Positions 35,563-43,372 of a stretch of 64,000 nt of DNA are shown one piece after another (position 1 is the first letter of the stretch; the number at the start of each line of letters is the position of its first letter). Source of the DNA: Mucilaginibacter xinganensis (lineage in GTDB: Bacteria; Bacteroidota; Bacteroidia; Sphingobacteriales; Sphingobacteriaceae). The notes beneath the pieces are model-generated. The model saw nothing but the letters and a program-made list of their open reading frames with translations, was not told the DNA's origin and searched no databases. The position numbers and the translations under genes are program-made. Location of the stretch: the NCBI RefSeq assembly GCF_002257585.1, contig NZ_CP022743.1, positions 2,108,001 through 2,172,000 of the forward strand, given 5' to 3'.

Positions 35563-36912
35563 TTATATATCCCTTGAAACAGCTAACGCACTGTTCGTTC
35601 CACCAAATCCATAATTTAAACAAACAATCTGGTTAATTTCTTTTGCAACGGTTTCCGGCGAGATCAGGTGTCTGTAAGCTGCCGCAGGTTTGTCTGAGCC
35701 TTCCCAGCCATCCTTCTTTTGAAAGTTTTCCAATTCAGGATTTAATTCGTCAGAATTTATGCAAGGCAGTACTTTTTGATTTTTTAGCATTAATAATGAT
35801 GCGATGAATTCAACGGATCCGGCTGCCCCAAGCATATGGCCGAATTGAGATTTTGGTGCAGAAATATGATAGCCTTCTTCGCCGATGGTATCAACAACGC
35901 TTATCAGTTCTAAAATATCGCCCACCGGTGTTGCGGTACCATGAACTTTAACAACATCCGGCTTAATATTTCCGCCTGCCATTAATCCCTTCCATAGTCT
36001 TTTCTGCCCATCGTACGAAGGGTAGAACATATTACCGTCACCATCGGAATTGTTGAAATATTCGTCAATAACACCAAGAATGTTTGCTCCGCGTGCTTTG
36101 GCCATTTCATATTCTTCCAGCGCCACAATGCCTGCCCCAAATGAGCAAACAAAGCCGTTTCTTTTTAAATCGAAAGGGCGTGAGCTTTGTTCAGGTGCAA
36201 ACCCTTTGCTTAATACCTGCATGGCGTCAAAGCCAATAAAAGTTTCAAGCGCCGTACCTTCAACACCTCCCGTAACGGCGCGATCCTGCAATCCAAATTT
36301 TATTAACCGGTAAGCATAACCGATGTTGCCAAGACCGGTAGCGCAGGCTGATATAATGGATTCGCAAACACCTTTATTGCGGATGAGGCAGGATACGTTT
36401 GCAGCCTCCCGGTATGACATGGCCCTGTCAACAGTGTGTGAACCGGCCATCCGGGTTTTTTTGCCCAACTCATAAAATGCATGCCATGCGTGCCGCGAAA
36501 TCACGTTGCCGCCGCCGCCTGATGCTATTACCACACCAGTTTGCTCTGATTCAACTTCGGATTTTGACCACCCGGCCATTTTAATGGATTCCTGTGCGCC
36601 TAACATCGCCCATACACAGCCCAGATCGGCTGTGGCAAGATTGAGATCCGGAATCCTGCCAAGCAGGTCAACATAAGTTTCCGGATATTCAGTCTCCGGT
36701 ACGGGGTGAATAGCTTCAAGGTTCATTTCGGGTTCGGTAATATAACCGGCCACCATTGAACGGATCTGCTTATCATACGCCATTGCTTTGGGCCAATTGC
36801 GGATCAGGCTTTCGCCGGCAAATAACTTTTTATCAAAATCATCCAGGTCTGTACAGGTTGGAAAAGCCCCGCCCATGCCAACAACTGCTACTTTTCTGCC
36901 TGCTACAATCAT
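35563..36912 (-). CDS. Beta-ketoacyl-ACP synthase (FabF-like KS)
   Basis: A 449-residue condensing enzyme. The Cys-His-His triad is intact: Cys in SACATGLGNIGY (near residue 190), His in KVHGTATPVGD (near 325) and His in KSQFGHMLGAAGSVEF (near 362). The closing NYGFGGTNSALAV is typical of FabF. Its N-terminus (GRKVAVVGMGGAFPTC) resembles KS enzymes of secondary fatty-acid pathways more than housekeeping FabF. No chain-length-factor partner is present. It lies 7 bases after the ACP gene. Confidence 0.9.
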   Translation of the reverse strand: MIVAGRKVAVVGMGGAFPTCTDLDDFDKKLFAGESLIRNWPKAMAYDKQIRSMVAGYITEPEMNLEAIHPVPETEYPETYVDLLGRIPDLNLATADLGCVWAMLGAQESIKMAGWSKSEVESEQTGVVIASGGGGNVISRHAWHAFYELGKKTRMAGSHTVDRAMSYREAANVSCLIRNKGVCESIISACATGLGNIGYAYRLIKFGLQDRAVTGGVEGTALETFIGFDAMQVLSKGFAPEQSSRPFDLKRNGFVCSFGAGIVALEEYEMAKARGANILGVIDEYFNNSDGDGNMFYPSYDGQKRLWKGLMAGGNIKPDVVKVHGTATPVGDILELISVVDTIGEEGYHISAPKSQFGHMLGAAGSVEFIASLLMLKNQKVLPCINSDELNPELENFQKKDGWEGSDKPAAAYRHLISPETVAKEINQIVCLNYGFGGTNSALAVSRDI

Positions 36913-36919
36913 AAACTAT

Positions 36920-37189
36920 TTATTTGCTTCGTTCTTTTACCATTATTATCAAATCGATAACATCTTTTACTTTTGAGCCCATCCTGTCAATATCTTCATC
37001 TTCAAATTCAATATTAAATTTTTGCTCAACCTTTGCAGCAATATTTATCAATTCGGTTGACGGAGTGCTCAAATCTGTAAGAAAGTCGGTTTCTTCTGTT
37101 ACGCCAACTAACCTTTCCGGATCAATTGTTCGTACAGTTTTTAATACCTCCAATAAACCCTCAAGTATTTCTTGTCTTTCGTTTTCCAT
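36920..37189 (-). CDS. Acyl carrier protein with an unusual phosphopantetheine site
   Basis: An 89-residue ACP-like protein. Aligned to E. coli AcpP, the DLGADSLDTVEL motif reads DLSTPSTELINI, so Ser44 is in the right place but the invariant Asp before it is Pro and the Leu after it is Thr. Helix II (NIAAKVEQKFNIEFEDEDI) and the acidic character are normal. Context (KS before, hotdog after, AcpS-like PPTase in the same operon) supports a real carrier. Whether it is pantetheinylated is uncertain. Confidence 0.82.
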   Translation of the reverse strand: MENERQEILEGLLEVLKTVRTIDPERLVGVTEETDFLTDLSTPSTELINIAAKVEQKFNIEFEDEDIDRMGSKVKDVIDLIIMVKERSK

Positions 37190-37190
37190 A

Positions 37191-37787
37191 TTATGCTAAT
37201 TTGTTAAATAATTCTATAAGTATTGCACGGCCGGTAATGTCATGCAATTCGGCCACTTTTATAAAATCTTTGCTAATATCATACTTTAATAATCTTTCTT
37301 CCGTAAAATCACTAAAATATTCATCAAGATCCAGGCCCTTTGGTACTTTGTAAATGCGCCCGTCGCAAACCATTTGACGCCATTTATAAAAGGTAATGTT
37401 ACCAATACTAATAAAGGTATCGCCAAGTTCAAGGTAATTTTGAAAGCTAACATTACCAACACTGATAAATGCCGGAACAAACTTATCCCTTAATAAATCA
37501 GGCAGCCCTTTCAGCTTACGGCATTCCAAAAAGGTAGCGCATGAAACAATGGTAGCCTGGGCAAATGCCTCTATTTGATCTACGCCGCGAAATACATTGA
37601 AATGATCTTCCACGTCCCTTTCTGTGGGAGAATAGCTGGCCACAATTCCTTTGTTAGGAGAATGCCAGTGATAGGTGTTTACGAGCCGTTTTGTGGGGCC
37701 ATGCAGTAGTAATTGTGACGGATCAACGCCAACCAGGTTGCCGTTCATTATTGTTTCTAAATAGGCTGCTCTTTCTTCTTCTGTCAT
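37191..37787 (-). CDS. Hotdog-fold protein, FabZ/FabA-like dehydratase candidate
   Basis: A 198-residue protein. The segment EDHFNVFRGVDQIEAFAQAT (residues ~60-80) matches the FabZ pattern HF..xPv.PGVLQIEAmAQ, keeping the catalytic His and Glu. A later beta region (FQNYLELGDTFISIGNITF) fits the hotdog sheet. Residues after ~130 form an extension not usual in FabZ. It likely dehydrates 3-hydroxyacyl-ACP between the ketoreductase and enoyl-reductase steps. It overlaps the ketoreductase gene by 4 nt. Confidence 0.72.
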   Translation of the reverse strand: MTEEERAAYLETIMNGNLVGVDPSQLLLHGPTKRLVNTYHWHSPNKGIVASYSPTERDVEDHFNVFRGVDQIEAFAQATIVSCATFLECRKLKGLPDLLRDKFVPAFISVGNVSFQNYLELGDTFISIGNITFYKWRQMVCDGRIYKVPKGLDLDEYFSDFTEERLLKYDISKDFIKVAELHDITGRAILIELFNKLA

Positions 37788-38503
37788 ATTAAACCGCCGT
37801 TGACGTGGATATTTGTTCCGTTAATGTATGATGCCTTGTCTGATAAAAGGAACGCAACCGTATCTGCTATATCATCAACCTTTCCAAATCTTTTAGCCGG
37901 GATCATATTGAAGTATTTTTGTTTTATTGCTTCGGGTATGGTTGCGGTCATATCGGTCTCTATAAAACCGGGCGATACACTAAGCACTCTTATTTTATGC
38001 TCGGTATTGGTTGCCGCCGCTTCCTGTGCCAATGATCGTGAAAGTGCTGTTAAACCAGCTTTGGTGGCTGCGTACACCGATTGGAATGCATTGCCACTTT
38101 CGCCGACTACCGAACTTATATTTATAATCACACCTTGCTGTGTAAGGCTAAAAATCTTCATAGCTGTTTTACAGATCAGGATGGGCGCTTTTAAATTTAC
38201 ATTCAGCATGGCATCAATTTCACGCTCGGGCTGATAGTTCAGCGGTTTATCATAGGTTACGCCTGCATTATTTATAACACCGTAGAGGTCGCCATGCTCT
38301 TTTTTTAACTGTTTGCAAAAGCTGTTGATAGCTTCCGGATCAGAAAAATCAGCACATAAAATATGATTTCCAGGTTCAATATTTGTGAAACTTTCTGGTT
38401 TTGATGCGTGTAATATCAGAGTATATTCGCCTGACAGCTTTTGGGAAATGGCCAGCCCTAACCCTTTACTGGCACCGGTTATTAATATTTTTCTTTTCTC
38501 CAT
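37784..38503 (-). CDS. 3-oxoacyl-ACP reductase, FabG-like
   Basis: A 239-residue short-chain dehydrogenase: TGASKGLGLAI nucleotide motif, NNAG near 86, catalytic Ser in INISSVVG (near 136), Tyr-xxx-Lys in YAATKAGL (near 150) and the FabG-like end DKASYINGTNIHVNGG. It would reduce 3-oxoacyl-ACP with NADPH. It is the first gene of the eight-gene operon; the promoter should lie in the 166-base divergent gap to the phosphodiesterase gene. Confidence 0.88.
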   Translation of the reverse strand: MEKRKILITGASKGLGLAISQKLSGEYTLILHASKPESFTNIEPGNHILCADFSDPEAINSFCKQLKKEHGDLYGVINNAGVTYDKPLNYQPEREIDAMLNVNLKAPILICKTAMKIFSLTQQGVIINISSVVGESGNAFQSVYAATKAGLTALSRSLAQEAAATNTEHKIRVLSVSPGFIETDMTATIPEAIKQKYFNMIPAKRFGKVDDIADTVAFLLSDKASYINGTNIHVNGGLI

Positions 38504-38546
38504 CAGGATTTATATAGTGATTAGAGGTTAAAGATTAGCGATTAGT

Positions 38547-38578
38547 TTTACCAAAGTTGCCAACGGTTTATAACTTTG
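38547..38578 (+). promoter_or_regulatory. Candidate Bacteroidota promoter of the phosphodiesterase gene
   Basis: TAACTTTG at 38571-38578 matches the TAnnTTTG -7 consensus exactly. A TTTA at 38547-38550, 20 bases upstream, is a near match to the -33 TTTG. It would give a 5' leader of about 85 nt. A pattern match only. Confidence 0.35.
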
Positions 38579-38669
38579 CCATAAATCTTTACAGCAAATA
38601 TGTTGATTTATAATAATAATTTAGACATGTTGTTTCAATATATTCAACTGTATTTCAAATCTGTCATTT

Positions 38670-39626
38670 ATGCTAAATAAATATTTGTTTATCAATATTT
38701 TGTATTTGTTTTTTTTGCCGTTTTCAGGGTTTTCGCAAAGCAACAAATCGTTTAAGATTGTGCCGTTGGGCGTGAAAGGCGGTATTGATGAAAGTAATTT
38801 ATCAGCTTACATGGTTGCTGCGGCAGGAACCGATGATTATATATGCCTTGATGCGGGTACCCTGAATTATGGGATTGAGCAGGCCATCCGAAATAAAATA
38901 TTCAGCATACCCGCGGAACAGGTACTTAAAAGGTACATCAAGGGTTATTTTATTTCACATGCGCATTTAGACCATGTATCCGGATTGATCATAAATTCGC
39001 CGGAGGATACCGCTAAAACTATTTACGGGCTGTCAGCGACATTAAAAACAATTAAAACACATTATTTTACGTGGGAAAGCTGGGCTAATTTTGCAGATGA
39101 GGGTGAAGCTCCGGCTTTAAAGAAATATCATTACCAGATATTAAGTCCGGATAGCGTTACAATGGTTAAAAATACCGGGATGAGTGTAAAGGCGTTTCCG
39201 CTCAGTCACGCTAACCTCCAAAGTACCGCTTTTTTATTAAAAAGCAACGAATCCTATATTTTGTATTTAGGTGATGTTGGGCCGGACGAGATCGAAAAAA
39301 GCAATAACCTGCATCTTTTGTGGGAAGCCATTGCCCCGTTGTTAAAAAGCAGGAAGTTAAAGGCCATAATGATCGAAACCTCTTTCCCGAATGAGCAGCC
39401 TGATAAAACCCTTTTTGGACATTTAACGCCAAATTGGTTAATGAAGGAAATGGAAGCGCTTGCCGGTTTGGCCGGGAAAGATGCCCTTAAAGGTTTTGAC
39501 TTGATTGTTACGCATGCAAAGCCACCACAAGTTAACATCAATAAACTTAAAGCCCAGCTGAAAGCTCAAAACAAGTTGCAGTTAAATTTAATATTTCCGG
39601 AACAGGGCAGAAGGATTGATTTATAA
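38670..39626 (+). CDS. Class II 3',5'-cyclic-nucleotide phosphodiesterase, exported
   Basis: A 318-residue metallo-beta-lactamase-fold protein. HAHLDHVSGLIINSP (near residue 97) fits the class II cAMP phosphodiesterase signature HxHLDH...G...xS, the family of yeast PDE1 and bacterial CpdP. Further metal ligands are plausible at SLSHANLQS, YLGDVGPDE and VTHAKPP. A signal peptide (MLNKYLFINILYLFFLPFSGFS) implies the periplasm, as for Vibrio CpdP. It would hydrolyse extracytoplasmic cAMP or related cyclic nucleotides. It is divergent from the fatty-acid operon. Confidence 0.87.
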   Translation: MLNKYLFINILYLFFLPFSGFSQSNKSFKIVPLGVKGGIDESNLSAYMVAAAGTDDYICLDAGTLNYGIEQAIRNKIFSIPAEQVLKRYIKGYFISHAHLDHVSGLIINSPEDTAKTIYGLSATLKTIKTHYFTWESWANFADEGEAPALKKYHYQILSPDSVTMVKNTGMSVKAFPLSHANLQSTAFLLKSNESYILYLGDVGPDEIEKSNNLHLLWEAIAPLLKSRKLKAIMIETSFPNEQPDKTLFGHLTPNWLMKEMEALAGLAGKDALKGFDLIVTHAKPPQVNINKLKAQLKAQNKLQLNLIFPEQGRRIDL

Positions 39627-39683
39627 ACGCTGATTTAATTTTTTCTCCTGTTATAATCCCATTCAATGCAGCTTCAGCTAATA

Positions 39684-39728
39684 ATACCAAAACGAAATAA
39701 ACCAGCTTGATTTATCTCGTTTTGGTAT
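39684..39728. terminator. Bidirectional terminator stem
   Basis: An 18-bp stem with one mismatch (ATACCAAAACGAAATAAA against TTTATCTCGTTTTGGTAT) between the convergent phosphodiesterase and H1-like genes. There is no separate T-run, but the stem itself is A/T-rich at its base. Confidence 0.55.
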
Positions 39729-39740
39729 CAGGCGATAATA

Positions 39741-40097
39741 TTATTCGCTAACTTTTTTTGCAGGAGCAGGCTTCACAGCAGGAGCCTTCTTAGCTGGCTT
39801 TGGTGAAACTACCGCAGGTGCGCTTTTTTTCTCAGCAGCAGGGACTGCCTTTTTTTCAACAGGCTTTGACGGTGAAGGTTTGCTGGGTTTCGCTGGTTTG
39901 GAAAGCTTTTTGGCTAAATTCTTTGCAGCCTTTTCAATTTCTTTCTCTATTTTTTTTGATGTATGACCAAGTTTAGCAGCAAAGGCTTTTAACTCACCTA
40001 TTAAGCCGGTATGGATTTCCTTCTTGGCAGTTTGTTGTTCTTGTTTGCTTTTTGATTTTGAATTTTCTTTTTTCATTTGGTTTATGGATTGCTTCAA
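39741..40097 (-). CDS. Lys/Ala/Pro-rich histone H1-like protein
   Basis: A 118-residue very basic protein; a start at 40076 (MKKENSKSKS) is also possible. The middle (ELKAFAAKLGHTSKKIEKEIEKAAKNLAKKL) is helical. The tail is a low-complexity KPAKP/APAVKP array like the C-terminus of eukaryotic H1 and bacterial HC-type nucleoid proteins common in Bacteroidota. DNA binding and nucleoid compaction are likely but not proven by motif. Confidence 0.75.
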   Translation of the reverse strand: MKQSINQMKKENSKSKSKQEQQTAKKEIHTGLIGELKAFAAKLGHTSKKIEKEIEKAAKNLAKKLSKPAKPSKPSPSKPVEKKAVPAAEKKSAPAVVSPKPAKKAPAVKPAPAKKVSE

Positions 40098-40337
40098 AGG
40101 TAAGTTATATTAATGTTTAATCAATATTATCATTATGTTAATTACTAAATTAGGCGTTAATATTGAGTTATCAAGTAATTGGTAATGAAGGTTGTATAAA
40201 TTAATACTGATGGACGTGCCAATCTTTATTTTTTGTTGCCATACGCATGAGCAATAAAATTAGCAAGATACCTGGTTGAAAATGAGTTGCAATTATGGTT
40301 ATAAGCTTATAACTTGCTTTTCATTAACCGTTAACAT

Positions 40338-40760
40338 ATGGCGCCTACCGAGATAGTGTACGCAAGAGAGCTTACCTTAAATGCAGACGAATTCATTGAT
40401 GTTTTAAGGCGGAGCTCACTGGGGGAGCGAAGGCCGGTTGATGATTTGGAGCGGATAAAAACAATGTGTCAAAATGCCGATTTGATTATTACGGCACGCC
40501 TCAACGGAAAGCTGGTTGGTGTTGCCCGGTCGTTAACTGATTTTGTATTTTGTACCTATTTATCGGACCTGGCGGTTGATCAAAGCCTGCAAAAACAGGG
40601 AATAGGTACAAACTTAATTAAGGAAACTAAACTACAATCGCCACAGGCAAAATTAATCCTGCTATCGGCTCCGGCTGCAGTAAATTATTACCCGAAAACG
40701 GGAATGACACGTCACGAACATTGTTTTTATTTGGATAATGTGAATGATCTGAAGTTGTAA
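40338..40760 (+). CDS. GNAT family N-acetyltransferase
   Basis: A 140-residue single GNAT domain. The acetyl-CoA-binding motif A is present as LSDLAVDQSLQKQGIGTNLIKE (Q/RxxGxG/A type, near residue 85), followed by a strand LILLSAPAA and the closing YPKTGMTRHEHCFYL. There is no second domain. The substrate cannot be inferred; it is a monocistronic gene. Confidence 0.87.
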   Translation: MAPTEIVYARELTLNADEFIDVLRRSSLGERRPVDDLERIKTMCQNADLIITARLNGKLVGVARSLTDFVFCTYLSDLAVDQSLQKQGIGTNLIKETKLQSPQAKLILLSAPAAVNYYPKTGMTRHEHCFYLDNVNDLKL

Positions 40761-40949
40761 ATACTACATAAGTAACATAGCCTTGTCCCGCGCGGTCAAA
40801 GCAGCACTTATCTCATTGAACAAAAGGTGTAAGTTCCCCTTTTTAGCCGTTAATAAATTAGTTACGGCTACTTTTTGCTATTGACACTGAATAAATAACA
40901 ATAGCTGTTTTTAACTTGAAGTTCATTATTAAAAAAGCGTTAAACATAA

Positions 40950-40957
40950 TACATTTG
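40950..40957 (+). promoter_or_regulatory. Candidate -7 element before the kinase operon
   Basis: TACATTTG matches the Bacteroidota -7 consensus TAnnTTTG exactly, 52 bases before the first kinase ATG. No good -33 TTTG is found at the usual spacing, so the call is weak. Confidence 0.3.
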
Positions 40958-41009
40958 TTTACGTTAATACGTTCAAATAACGCAACAAAAAGAGAATCAA
41001 TTATTAAGG

Positions 41010-42299
41010 ATGAGTAAAGTATTTACAATAACAAAAGGGCTGGAGAATATGGGTGCGTTGCGTACCGGGGGGCAAGGGTCGGTTTACAAGGGCAGGCGGA
41101 TAGGGCCGATAATCACTGCCGTTAAGTTACTGCCGACACCTATTCATAGTGAGAGCACCGAAGATAAAAACTACCGGAATTTTTTAAACGAGGTTGAGAA
41201 GCTTAAAAAAGTAAATGAGATACCGAATCCGAATGTTGTTAAAATATTAAATTCCGGTATTACCGAGAGCGGCTCATTTCCTTTTATCGAGATGGAGTTT
41301 ATTGAGGGGCCTGACCTGGAGGAGCTTTTAAAACCACCCCACGAAAAGATTTTTACTATTAAAGAAGTAATAAAACTGGCCGATCAGCTGGCATGTGCGC
41401 TATCACATTGTCATAAAGTGGGGGTTAAACACGGGGATATCAAAAGCAATAATGTAAAGTTCAATAATAATTCAGGCAATTACGTATTGCTTGATTTTGG
41501 CCTATCGGTAATGTCAGACGAGCAGCGACGAAGCAGCATGCGGCACGCCGGGGCCATAGAATTTATGGCGCCGGAACAGAACGAAGGAAAAATGCTTTTC
41601 CAGACCGATATTTATAGTTACGGAGTTATTTTATATGAATTACTGGCCGGGCAAGTGCCGTTCCCTTTAATAGATAATGGAGAAACAGCAAGAAACAATG
41701 TAATGCTGGCTCACCTGGAATCTCCTGTTCCTGACCTCATTAAGCTACGTAAACAAAATTTTCCGGATGATTGGCCAACGCGCGAATTAAAGGTTCCGGA
41801 ATGGCTGTTACAGATGATTGCGCGGTGTTTGGAAAAATCGCCGGAAAAACGATACGCTAACGGAACGGAACTTCACGACGTAATTGCTGATAGCAGCGTC
41901 AAAGAGATCAGGGTAGAGGTTGTAAAAGAAATTAAAGCAGCTGCGGTGCCATCGGCCCCAGTTACAGTTGAAAGGGCCTATTTACCTATGCCCCAGGGTA
42001 TGATGCAAATTTCACAATCTGTATTTGCCGGGCTCATGATCTTACTGGTTGGCTGCATGGCCTATTCTGCTTATTCTTTATTTCGCCCGGCACAAACAGT
42101 GGTAAAACCGGTAACAATACTCCCGGATACTGCGCGGATAAATGACAGTTTCAGGCAGGCAGAACGCCAGCGGATAATTGATTTTAGAAATAAGCGCAGG
42201 CAAACTGATTCGCTGACAAAAGACGTAATTGGCGATGCGTTAAAAAAAGATAAAAATGCAAATCCGGACAGCGCCAAAACAGACTCAACAGGCAATTAA
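41010..42299 (+). CDS. Ser/Thr protein kinase, membrane-anchored (first copy)
   Basis: A 429-residue Hanks-type kinase. Glycine loop TGGQGSVYKG (near residue 19), ATP-binding Lys39 in AVKLL, catalytic loop HGDIKSNN with Asp143 (HGD instead of HRD), DFGLSV near 162 and MAPEQ near 187 are all present. A membrane segment near 335-355 places a short Ser/Thr/Lys-rich tail outside. There are no PASTA repeats. It starts a seven-gene operon with PP2C, FHA and a cell-wall synthase, and is paired with a close paralogue at 49673. It probably phosphorylates partners read by the FHA protein. Confidence 0.92.
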   Translation: MSKVFTITKGLENMGALRTGGQGSVYKGRRIGPIITAVKLLPTPIHSESTEDKNYRNFLNEVEKLKKVNEIPNPNVVKILNSGITESGSFPFIEMEFIEGPDLEELLKPPHEKIFTIKEVIKLADQLACALSHCHKVGVKHGDIKSNNVKFNNNSGNYVLLDFGLSVMSDEQRRSSMRHAGAIEFMAPEQNEGKMLFQTDIYSYGVILYELLAGQVPFPLIDNGETARNNVMLAHLESPVPDLIKLRKQNFPDDWPTRELKVPEWLLQMIARCLEKSPEKRYANGTELHDVIADSSVKEIRVEVVKEIKAAAVPSAPVTVERAYLPMPQGMMQISQSVFAGLMILLVGCMAYSAYSLFRPAQTVVKPVTILPDTARINDSFRQAERQRIIDFRNKRRQTDSLTKDVIGDALKKDKNANPDSAKTDSTGN

Positions 42300-42322
42300 C
42301 CCAATAACCAGTTAATAATTAC

Positions 42323-43273
42323 ATGGATCAAAAAAATACTATCTGGCAACGTATGGGCATCCAGGATTGGTTTTTAACCAGCCCTGATAACGGTAAAATA
42401 AAAAAACAGGTGGTACTTACGCCTGATGATGTTTATAATTACGTAATAGCGAAATTCAGCGACTCGGTAAGGGAATTGTCCTTTGCTGACAGGATCGTGT
42501 TTTACCACGAGTATATCATCAGTTTCAATACTGAAGATTACAAGGAGTTTATCAACAACAAAGAGGGGCTGCTGGGGCTGATTGTAAATGAAACGGTGAA
42601 AAAATTTTACGAATTGCTTGGGCAGTACCGCGCCGCGGGTAAAACAGTTGTGCCTTCCAGTTCAAAATGGGTATTCAGGCTGGTATCGCACCCGGATTAT
42701 GCCAGGGGTGACATTGGTTTTATTGGCAAGTTACTGCCGGGAAGTAATAAGAAGGAAGAAAACCTGAGGGTAACATTCATTCCACGCCAAACTGGTGTTG
42801 CACAAACCTTTGATATTAGTGATGATGTGCTTAAAAGCTTCAATTACTACAGCGAGGGCTATTATGAGCTGCCTTATATGGAAGAATTGAATTATGATGA
42901 AAAAGGTGTGGTAAAGCCTGGTAAAAAATACCATGCACGATTTGAAACTATTCTTCCCGAAAAACAGTTTGCCGGTAAAAAAGTAGAATACCTGATGAAT
43001 GATGATGAAATAATTGTCTCGGGCGAGGATGAAACACGTGAAGATTCAAATATTTTTAAAATACCTACGGAATGGGTTAACACCCCGCATTTGCGCATCA
43101 GGTTTAACAAATCAGACGGGAAGTTTTACGTTGCCTCGTTTGGGGAGTTAACTATACTGAATGAACAGGAATTGGTGCGGAGTGATGTTAATTCGCCTTC
43201 GTGGGTAGAGCTACCTGTAAATTCCAGAATACTATTAAATGGTATAGTAGGCGTAAATTTATTTAAATCGTAA
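42323..43273 (+). CDS. Unknown protein in the kinase operon, possibly FHA-like C-terminus
   Basis: A 316-residue cytoplasmic protein, no signal peptide or membrane segment. I do not recognise a family with confidence. The N-terminal ~110 residues are helical (LSFADRIVFYHEYIISFNTE). The middle is beta-rich. The end (LRIRFNKSDGKFYVASFGE, then WVELPVNSRILLNGIVG) resembles the last strands of an FHA domain but lacks the G-R and S-R-H phosphothreonine motifs. It could be a degenerate FHA adaptor, or a functional counterpart of actinobacterial FhaA/FhaB. Confidence 0.7.
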   Translation: MDQKNTIWQRMGIQDWFLTSPDNGKIKKQVVLTPDDVYNYVIAKFSDSVRELSFADRIVFYHEYIISFNTEDYKEFINNKEGLLGLIVNETVKKFYELLGQYRAAGKTVVPSSSKWVFRLVSHPDYARGDIGFIGKLLPGSNKKEENLRVTFIPRQTGVAQTFDISDDVLKSFNYYSEGYYELPYMEELNYDEKGVVKPGKKYHARFETILPEKQFAGKKVEYLMNDDEIIVSGEDETREDSNIFKIPTEWVNTPHLRIRFNKSDGKFYVASFGELTILNEQELVRSDVNSPSWVELPVNSRILLNGIVGVNLFKS

Positions 43274-43276
43274 CCC

Positions 43277-43372
43277 ATGTCACAAATATTATCAGTTGGG
43301 TTGCTGGCGGTTTGCGCCGCGTTACTGGCAACTCATTTTTTAGAAATTAAAAAATCCCGTAAACAAAAATGA
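43277..43372 (+). CDS. 31-residue single-span membrane peptide
   Basis: An open frame MSQILSVGLLAVCAALLATHF followed by EIKKSRKQK: a hydrophobic segment and a basic tail, as in many small regulatory membrane proteins. It starts 3 bases after the preceding gene and its stop overlaps the PP2C start (ATGA), as expected for a coupled gene in an operon. Support is positional and compositional only. Confidence 0.5.
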   Translation: MSQILSVGLLAVCAALLATHFLEIKKSRKQK

